Of a stretch of DNA of 8,832 nt, positions 1 to 4,431 are shown piece after piece. The stretch covers positions 1-8,832 of the forward strand of contig CALLYN010000732.1 of assembly GCA_937858455.1 (NCBI GenBank), given 5' to 3'. The DNA is from an uncultured Kouleothrix sp. GTDB taxonomy: Bacteria; Chloroflexota; Chloroflexia; Chloroflexales; Roseiflexaceae. A program made the translations under genes and the position numbers. The number at the start of each line of letters is the position of its first letter. Within the stretch, counting starts at the first letter, position 1. A model generated the notes under the pieces. That model worked only from the letters and a program-made list of their open reading frames with translations, was not told where the DNA came from and did not search any database.

Positions 1-1
1 G

Positions 2-55
2 CACGTAGCCGAGGACGGCGTGGCGTGGGCGATCGAGCGCTATATTCTGGCATAG
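2..55 (+). CDS. C-terminal end of an unidentified protein (partial)
   Basis: An open frame enters from the left edge and ends at a TAG at 53-55, giving 17 residues (HVAEDGVAWAIERYILA). The peptide is amphipathic and probably helical, which suits the last helix of a globular protein. Codon use matches the downstream genes. The fragment is too short to assign a family. No hairpin with a T-tract follows it, so its transcription end is not visible. It could also be a chance open frame, because 17 codons is weak evidence. Confidence 0.4.
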   Translation, partial: HVAEDGVAWAIERYILA

Positions 56-129
56 TCGCGCGTCGAGTTTTAGGCAGCTTCTCACACCAAGGAACTCGCG
101 CCAGCATAGCGTTCGTGCAAAATTGGGTA

Positions 130-158
130 TTGCGCCGCACGATCCCATCCGCTATAAT
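130..158 (+). promoter_or_regulatory. Candidate sigma-70-type promoter reading toward the rpmB 3' end
   Basis: A perfect TATAAT -10 box (153-158) lies 17 bp after TTGCGC (130-135), which matches 3 of 6 bases of the -35 consensus. In GC-rich DNA an exact TATAAT with this spacing stands out. No plus-strand gene starts just downstream. A transcript from about position 165 would run antisense through rpmB toward the Asp23-family gene. It may also be a chance match in the AT-richer intergenic stretch. Confidence 0.35.
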
Positions 159-184
159 GCCCTAGCCTTGCGGCGGCTGTACAT

Positions 185-216
185 AAAAAAAGACCGACAC
201 CCAAGGCGGGTGCCGG
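185..216 (-). terminator. Rho-independent terminator of rpmB
   Basis: Read on the minus strand, a 9-bp stem (216-208 paired with 202-194, one G-U pair) closes a 5-nt loop. It is followed within two bases by a run of seven T (191-185). It starts 23 bases after the rpmB stop codon, as expected for a single-gene transcript. On the plus strand no T-tract follows the hairpin, so it should work in one direction only. Confidence 0.85.
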
Positions 217-239
217 ACTTCGTGGGGCCTTCGACGCGA

Positions 240-425
240 CTAGCGCGTTTTGCTCACGGTGCGCAGGCACTGAGTGCAGAGCTTCACCTGCACCGACACG
301 CCGCCGTCAAGTGTGAGCGTCGTTTTCTGAATGTTCGGCCGCCACATGCGGCGGGTGTGCCGCTTCGAGAAGCTCACATTGTTGCCGAACGTCGGCTTTT
401 TGCCGCAGAGCTGACAGGTTGCCAT
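240..425 (-). CDS. rpmB: 50S ribosomal protein L28
   Basis: The gene encodes a 61-residue protein of the large ribosomal subunit, within the usual 60-80 residues for bacterial L28. The N-terminus MATCQLCGKKP, the GNNVSFSKRHTRR segment and the RPNIQK segment are characteristic of L28. Four cysteines form two CxxC pairs (C4/C7 and C50/C53), which marks the zinc-binding (C+) form. An in-frame upstream start at 542 exists, but the ATG at 425 gives the correct family N-terminus. It is also preceded by a GAGGAGG Shine-Dalgarno (442-436) with a 10-nt spacer. The gene stands alone, with its own promoter and terminator, and is divergent from the Asp23-family gene, as in the B. subtilis rpmB-yloU arrangement. 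Confidence 0.97.
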   Translation of the reverse strand: MATCQLCGKKPTFGNNVSFSKRHTRRMWRPNIQKTTLTLDGGVSVQVKLCTQCLRTVSKTR

Positions 426-468
426 TGTCGAATAACCTCCTCGGCGGATGCCGAGCGTCGCAAAGCTG

Positions 469-496
469 TTGTGAAACACTGAAGGTAGAATATACC
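469..496 (+). promoter_or_regulatory. Candidate promoter of the Asp23-fakA-degV-recG operon
   Basis: TTGTGA (469-474, 4 of 6) and TATACC (491-496, 4 of 6) are separated by 16 bp, about 35 bases before the ATG at 531. It is the best-placed sigma-70-like pair I find for the operon, but the match is modest. It lies back to back with the stronger rpmB promoter, and the two -10 elements share bases. RNA polymerase could therefore probably occupy only one at a time. Confidence 0.35.
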
Positions 497-517
497 ATAT
501 GCCGGGCCGGTTGGCAA
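489..517 (-). promoter_or_regulatory. Promoter of rpmB
   Basis: On the minus strand TTGCCA (517-512, 5 of 6 matches to TTGACA) is followed after exactly 17 bp by TATATT (494-489, 5 of 6 matches to TATAAT). Transcription would begin near 482, leaving a leader of about 57 nt before the rpmB ATG at 425. The position, spacing and match make this the best promoter in the window. Its -10 box overlaps the candidate -10 of the divergent Asp23-family gene. Confidence 0.7.
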
Positions 518-530
518 ACGAGAGGGCAGG

Positions 531-899
531 ATGAGCCAGCAAGGAACGCCGCCAAACCAGCGCCAGCTACCCACCGGAACGATCGAAGTCGCGCCGCGCG
601 CGATCGCCTCGATCGTGGCCAGCAGCGTCGGGCAGTCGTATGGCGTGGTGGGAATGGCGCCACACACATTTCGCGAGGGCGTGGCGCAGGTGCTGCACCA
701 GCGCGACGCGCACCGCGGCGTAGATGTGCGGATCGGCGATGATTGGGTCGAGATCGATGTGTATATCATCGTAGGGTACGGCATGCGCATCGCCGAGGTC
801 GCACGCAATGTGCAGGAAAATGTGCGCTACGCCGTCGAGCGCGCGCTAGGCATGCCGGTGGCGCGCGTGAATGTGCGCGTGCAGGGGCTGAAAAACTGA
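531..899 (+). CDS. Asp23/Gls24 family (YloU-like) protein
   Basis: The 122-residue product has the family layout: a G-T-I-E-V-A strand and helix near residues 16-30, a DVYIIVGYGMRIAEVARNVQ segment at 76-95, and a C-terminal R-V-N-V-R-V strand near 112-117. The full length fits the short YloU type. There is no signal peptide or membrane segment, so it is cytosolic or held at the membrane by a partner. Known members are linked to envelope stress (Asp23 of Staphylococcus), but the molecular role of the YloU type is unknown. The ATG at 531 follows a purine-rich GAGAGGGCAGG. It is the first gene of the operon, 83 bases before fakA. The linkage of this family to FakA is widespread in Firmicutes. 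Confidence 0.88.
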   Translation: MSQQGTPPNQRQLPTGTIEVAPRAIASIVASSVGQSYGVVGMAPHTFREGVAQVLHQRDAHRGVDVRIGDDWVEIDVYIIVGYGMRIAEVARNVQENVRYAVERALGMPVARVNVRVQGLKN

Positions 900-902
900 T
901 AG

Positions 903-964
903 TTTTGAGTGTTGAGTGTTGAATAGGGCTACGCAGCTCTCAGCTCAACACGTAAAGCTCAAAA
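903..964 (+). repeat. Interrupted inverted repeat with a 7-bp tandem repeat, upstream of fakA
   Basis: TTTTGAG (903-909) and TGTTGAG (910-916) are complementary to CTCAAAA (958-964) and CTCAACA (944-950). Together they make two 7-bp stems separated by a one-sided 7-nt bulge (951-957), around a 27-nt loop. The heptamer GAGTGTT is also repeated in tandem (907-913, 914-920). This AT-richer patch fills most of the 83-base gap between the Asp23-family gene and fakA. It ends 18 bases before the fakA GTG, close to its Shine-Dalgarno. It may be an RNA structure affecting translation, or a dispersed intergenic repeat. Confidence 0.5.
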
Positions 965-982
965 TTTTGTTGGAGATATCCG

Positions 983-2611
983 GTGGAGGATTCGTCACAG
1001 GGCGCGGCACAGCGCTGGGATGGCCCGCACCTTCTGGCGGCACTGGCCGCAGCGGCGCGCTGGCTCGAGCAACACGCCGCCGAGGTCAACGCGCTGAATG
1101 TCTTCCCGGTGCCCGACGGCGACACCGGCACGAATATGTCGCTCACGCTCAGCGGCGCGATCAAAGACGTGGCGCCTGAGCCGTCGGTGGCGGCGGTGGC
1201 CGAGCGCGTGAAGTACTGGGCGATGATGCGCGGCCGCGGCAACTCGGGCATTATTCTCTCGCAGGTGCTGCGCGGCGTGGCGCAGGGCCTGGCCGGCCAC
1301 GCCGACATGGGCGCGCCCGAGCTGGCCGCCGCACTGGCACAGGCAAGCGCCGCAGCCTACCGCGCCGTGCTCAAGCCGGTGGAAGGCACCATGCTCACGG
1401 TGATGCGCGAGGCCAGCGAGGCCGCCACCGCCGAGCTGGCCAACCCGCAGGCAAACCTGCTGGCGGTACTGGCGGCGGCGGCGCACGGCGCGCGCGCCTC
1501 GGTCGACCGCACGCCCACGCTGCTGAAGACCCTGCGCGACGCCGGCGTCGTCGACTCGGGCGGCGAGGGGCTGTTTCTGATCTTCGAGGGCATGCTGCGC
1601 TACGCCCGCGGCGAGACGGTTGAGTACCACTCGGCGCGGCCGGCCGCGGCCATGGCCTTCGACGACATCCACGGCCCCGATGATTTTGGCTACTGCACCA
1701 ACTTCATTCTGCGCGGCAGCGCGATGCCCTACGAGCAGATCCGCAGCACGCTCGCAGCCATGGGCCAGTCGGCGGTGATCGTCGGCGACGAGCAGCTGAT
1801 CAAGGTGCATATTCACCTGCTGCGCCCCGGCGACGCGCTGAACTATGCGATCGACTTTGGCGCGCTCGAGCAGATCGAGATCGCCAACATGGACGTGCAG
1901 CGCGAGCAGCTGCACCAGGCCGCCCGGCCCGGCAGCGCCGCGCCTGCGCTCGAAACTCGGGTGGGCGTGGTGGCGGTGGCGCCCGGCCCGGGCTTCGCCA
2001 CGCTGTTCCGCAACCTCCACGCCGGCGCGATCGTCGGCGGCGGGCAGACCATGAACCCCAGCACCGAAGACCTGCTCGCGGCGATCGGCGAGCTGCCGCA
2101 GCGCGACGTGATCGTGCTGCCGAACAACGGCAATGTGATCATGGCCGCGCGCCAGACGGCCAGCCTCACCGACAAGCGCGTCGAAGTGCTGCCGACCAAA
2201 ACGGCGCCGCAGGGCATCGCGGCGCTGCTGGGCTTCAACTACCAGGCCGACCTGGCGGCGAATGTGCGGGCGATGAGCGCGGCGGCCGGGCAGGTGCAGA
2301 CGGCCGAGATCACCACCGCCGTGCGCGACGCCGCCGTCGACGGCGTGAGCGTGCGCGCCGGCCAGACAATCGGGCTGCTCGACGGCGACCTGGTGGTGGC
2401 CGGCGACGAGCGGCTGGCGGTGATCGACGACCTGCTCGAGCGCATGGAGCTGGGCGAGCGCGAGATCGTGACGGTGTACTACGGCGCCGGCGTGGCCGAC
2501 GACGCGGCCGAAACGCTGGCCGAGCGCGTGCGCTCGAACTACCCCGATCTCGAGGTCGAGCTGCAGAACGGCGGCCAGCCGCTGTACGAGTATATTATCT
2601 CGGCCGAATAG
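983..2611 (+). CDS. fakA: Fatty acid kinase catalytic subunit FakA (YloV/DAK2 family)
   Basis: The 542-residue protein matches FakA/YloV in length and layout. The N-terminal DAK2 (DhaL-type) ATP-binding domain covers about 15-210. It contains NVFPVPDGDTGTNM (39-52), whose Asp45 and Asp47 should bind Mg-ATP, a GNSG (86-89), and DAGVVDSGGEGL (186-197). The middle domain has the family GYCTNF (Cys238) and KVHIH (His276, His278), residues proposed to bind metal in FakA. The C-terminal DegV-like domain (about 325-540) should dock FakB. In Firmicutes FakA phosphorylates a FakB-bound fatty acid to acyl-phosphate for phospholipid synthesis. The two degV genes that follow support that role. The start is GTG at 983, with GGAG at 972-975 seven bases upstream. 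The activity is inferred, not shown. Confidence 0.9.
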   Translation: MEDSSQGAAQRWDGPHLLAALAAAARWLEQHAAEVNALNVFPVPDGDTGTNMSLTLSGAIKDVAPEPSVAAVAERVKYWAMMRGRGNSGIILSQVLRGVAQGLAGHADMGAPELAAALAQASAAAYRAVLKPVEGTMLTVMREASEAATAELANPQANLLAVLAAAAHGARASVDRTPTLLKTLRDAGVVDSGGEGLFLIFEGMLRYARGETVEYHSARPAAAMAFDDIHGPDDFGYCTNFILRGSAMPYEQIRSTLAAMGQSAVIVGDEQLIKVHIHLLRPGDALNYAIDFGALEQIEIANMDVQREQLHQAARPGSAAPALETRVGVVAVAPGPGFATLFRNLHAGAIVGGGQTMNPSTEDLLAAIGELPQRDVIVLPNNGNVIMAARQTASLTDKRVEVLPTKTAPQGIAALLGFNYQADLAANVRAMSAAAGQVQTAEITTAVRDAAVDGVSVRAGQTIGLLDGDLVVAGDERLAVIDDLLERMELGEREIVTVYYGAGVADDAAETLAERVRSNYPDLEVELQNGGQPLYEYIISAE

Positions 2612-2612
2612 C

Positions 2613-2639
2613 ACCGCAACCGCGCGATTGCGGTACAAT
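2613..2639 (+). promoter_or_regulatory. Hairpin with a -10-like TACAAT between fakA and degV-1
   Basis: A perfect 7-bp inverted repeat, ACCGCAA (2613-2619) and TTGCGGT (2628-2634), encloses an 8-nt loop directly after the fakA stop codon. TACAAT (2634-2639) then matches 5 of 6 bases of a -10 box, but I see no convincing -35 box at the right distance. There is no T-tract, so it is not an intrinsic terminator. It could be an internal promoter or an mRNA-processing or stability hairpin in a 75-base gap. Confidence 0.3.
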
Positions 2640-2686
2640 ACATGACTTGCGGAGTATCCTCATTCTGTTGGAGGGAGGCCAGCGCC

Positions 2687-3535
2687 ATGGCCGGCATCAA
2701 GATCGTAACCGACAGCACCGCCGATATTCCCCTCGGCCTGGCGCACGAGCTGGGGATCGAGGTTGTGCCGATGTACCTGCACGTCGGCGAGCAGACCTTT
2801 CGGGCCGGGCTCGACATCACCAACGACCAGTTCTACCAGTGGATGCAAGAGGGACGGATCAAGGCCACCACCTCGGCGCCGCCGCCGGTGGTGTTCGAGC
2901 AGCTGTACCGGCGGCTCACCCCCGAGTACGAGTATATTTTCTCGCTGCACCTCTCGGGCCGGCTCGGCTCGACGTGCCGCTCGGCGCAGCAGGCCCGCGC
3001 GCGGCTGCCGGCCTCGGCCACGCGCATCGAGGTGATCGACACCAAGCTGGCCTCGATGGGCCTGGGCCTGGTGGTGTCGCACGCGGCCCGCGCGGTGCGC
3101 GACGGCGCCAGCCCGGCCGAGATCGCCCAGCTGATCAACAACCTGATGCAGCACTGCCACGTGGTGTTCTTCGTCGATACGATCGAGTACCTCGAGCATA
3201 CCGGCCGGCTCTCGCTGGCCACCGCCGTGCTCGGCTCGATGCAGCGGATCAAGCCGCTGATGCTGCTCGACGAGGGCGAGATCGTGCCGTACGAGCGCAC
3301 GCGCACGCGCGCCAAGGCGATCGAGGGGCTGTACACGTTTATCGAAGACTTCCCGAAGGTGCAGGAGGTGATCGCGCTGTACGCCACCACGCCCGAGGAT
3401 GTCGAGAAGCTGCTCGAGAAAGTCGACCCGATCTTCCCGCGCGACCAGGTGCAGATCATGCAGTTTGGCCCGAGCATTGGCGCGCACCTCGGCCCCGGCG
3501 CGATGGGCGTGGCGGTATTCGAAGGCATGGATTGA
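2687..3535 (+). CDS. degV: DegV family fatty-acid-binding protein, FakB type (first copy)
   Basis: The 282-residue product has the usual DegV length (about 280). It starts with the family signature KIVTDSTADIP (5-15), has TTSAP (61-65), an S-G at 90-91 and TIEYLEHTGRL (165-175), and ends with IGAHLGPGAMG (264-274). By comparison with FakB, Thr62, Ser90 and His267 are the likely contacts for the fatty-acid carboxylate. The usual SGTY after the second motif is replaced by SGRLGSTC. The role is inferred to be presenting a fatty acid to FakA, encoded just upstream. The ATG at 2687 is chosen over one at 2642 because GGAGGGAGG (2670-2678) sits eight bases before it and the family N-terminus begins there. 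The 75-base gap after fakA is compatible with one operon. Confidence 0.92.
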   Translation: MAGIKIVTDSTADIPLGLAHELGIEVVPMYLHVGEQTFRAGLDITNDQFYQWMQEGRIKATTSAPPPVVFEQLYRRLTPEYEYIFSLHLSGRLGSTCRSAQQARARLPASATRIEVIDTKLASMGLGLVVSHAARAVRDGASPAEIAQLINNLMQHCHVVFFVDTIEYLEHTGRLSLATAVLGSMQRIKPLMLLDEGEIVPYERTRTRAKAIEGLYTFIEDFPKVQEVIALYATTPEDVEKLLEKVDPIFPRDQVQIMQFGPSIGAHLGPGAMGVAVFEGMD

Positions 3536-3538
3536 GCA

Positions 3539-3562
3539 GGCGGGCGGCGCGGGCCGCCCGCC
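3539..3562 (+). repeat. Strong GC hairpin between the two degV genes
   Basis: A perfect 10-bp stem made only of G-C pairs (3539-3548 with 3553-3562) closes a 4-nt loop. It begins three bases after the degV-1 stop codon and lies in the 46-base gap before degV-2. No T-tract follows, so it is not a standard terminator. Its place suggests a 3' stability element, or a way to set different expression of the two genes. It ends about 10 bases before the degV-2 Shine-Dalgarno. Confidence 0.55.
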
Positions 3563-3581
3563 GCCCAGCAACGAGGAGCCA

Positions 3582-4418
3582 GTGGTCAAAATTGTCGTAG
3601 ACAGCACCGCCGACCTGCCGCGCGCGCTGTACCAGAAATATGACATCACGGTGGTGCCGGTGCTGGCGCAGTTTGGCGACCAGACGCTGCGCGACGATAT
3701 CGACTTCACACGCGACGAATTTTATGCCCGGCTGGTAGCCAGCCCCGAGCCGCCCAAAACTGCGGCGCCCTCGGTGGGCATGTTCGAGTCGGCATTTCGG
3801 CCGCTGGCCGAGGCCGGCCACGAGATCCTGTCGATCAGCCTGGCCGGCGATCTGAGCGGCACCTACAACGCCGCGCGCCAGGCTGCCCAGCTGGTCGAGG
3901 GCGCGCGGATTGCCTGCGTCGACAGCTACACCGTCACTATGTCGATGGGCTTCCTGGTGCTGAAGGCCGCCGAGGCGCTGCGCGACGGCGCCACGCTCGA
4001 GCAGGCCACCGCGCTGCTGGAAGAGCTGCGCACCCGCACGGTGCTGTTCGTGGCCTTCGAGACGCTGCGCTACCTCGAGAAAGGCGGCCGGATCGGCCGC
4101 ATGCGCGCGCTGCTCGGCACCATGCTCAGCGTCAAGCCGATCATGGAGGTGCGGCTCTCGGAGGTGCACCCGCTCGAGCAGGTGCGCACCTGGAAACGCG
4201 TGCCGCCGCGCATGATCGAGCTGGCCCAGCAGCGCGGCGCGTTCGACCAGCTGGCGGTGCTGTACAGCACCACGCGCGACGCGGCCGAGCAGATGGCCGA
4301 TCAGTGCGCCGCAGCCGGGCTGCTGCCGCGCGGGCAGATCTTCGTCGAGCAGGCCGGCGGCGTACTCGGCACCCACGCCGGGCCGGGCGCGCTGGGGCTG
4401 GCGGGCCTACTGAAGTAA
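3582..4418 (+). CDS. degV: DegV family fatty-acid-binding protein, FakB type (second copy)
   Basis: The 278-residue product is a paralogue of the preceding protein. Its signatures are VKIVVDSTADLP (2-13), TAAPS (60-64), SGTY (92-95), RYLEKGGRI (163-171) and GTHAGPGALG (263-272), where His265 should contact the ligand carboxylate. It keeps the canonical SGTY that the first copy lacks. The TAAPS motif has Ala at the second position, where many members have Ser. The two copies are clearly diverged, so different acyl-chain preferences are plausible, as for FakB1 and FakB2 of Staphylococcus. The only start that fits the family N-terminus is GTG at 3582. GAGGAG at 3573-3578 leaves a short 3-nt spacer, or 5 nt if measured from GAGG. 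The gene ends 13 bases before the recG ATG. Confidence 0.92.
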   Translation: MVKIVVDSTADLPRALYQKYDITVVPVLAQFGDQTLRDDIDFTRDEFYARLVASPEPPKTAAPSVGMFESAFRPLAEAGHEILSISLAGDLSGTYNAARQAAQLVEGARIACVDSYTVTMSMGFLVLKAAEALRDGATLEQATALLEELRTRTVLFVAFETLRYLEKGGRIGRMRALLGTMLSVKPIMEVRLSEVHPLEQVRTWKRVPPRMIELAQQRGAFDQLAVLYSTTRDAAEQMADQCAAAGLLPRGQIFVEQAGGVLGTHAGPGALGLAGLLK

Positions 4419-4431
4419 TCGGCAGTTGAGC

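Noticed and set aside
123..482. Plus-strand open frame across the rpmB terminator and gene
   Set aside because: It reads through the rpmB terminator and is antisense to rpmB. It has no Shine-Dalgarno and no family resemblance.
240..542. Longer rpmB reading from 542
   Set aside because: It would add 39 residues absent from L28 and cross the rpmB promoter. The strong Shine-Dalgarno at 442-436 fixes the start at 425.
900..982. Riboswitch or leader peptide before fakA
   Set aside because: The gap is only 83 bases and shows no recognisable aptamer, T-tract or short open frame with a Shine-Dalgarno. Only the inverted repeat is supported.
995..2638. Minus-strand open frame of 547 codons opposite fakA
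   Set aside because: It is antisense to a clear fakA gene. Its His/Arg/Ala/Gly-rich composition is that of a mirror frame in GC-rich DNA, and no domain is recognisable.
2642..2686. ATG at 2642 as the degV-1 start
   Set aside because: It has no ribosome binding site and adds 15 residues before the conserved N-terminal strand. GGAGGGAGG supports 2687.
3399..3581. Extended start of degV-2 inside degV-1
   Set aside because: The extra residues are an out-of-frame translation of the degV-1 end. The family N-terminus begins at GTG 3582.
2660..3709. Minus-strand open frame of 349 codons opposite the degV genes
   Set aside because: It spans two genes and the gap between them, with low-complexity mirror-frame composition. 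Both DegV proteins on the plus strand are intact.
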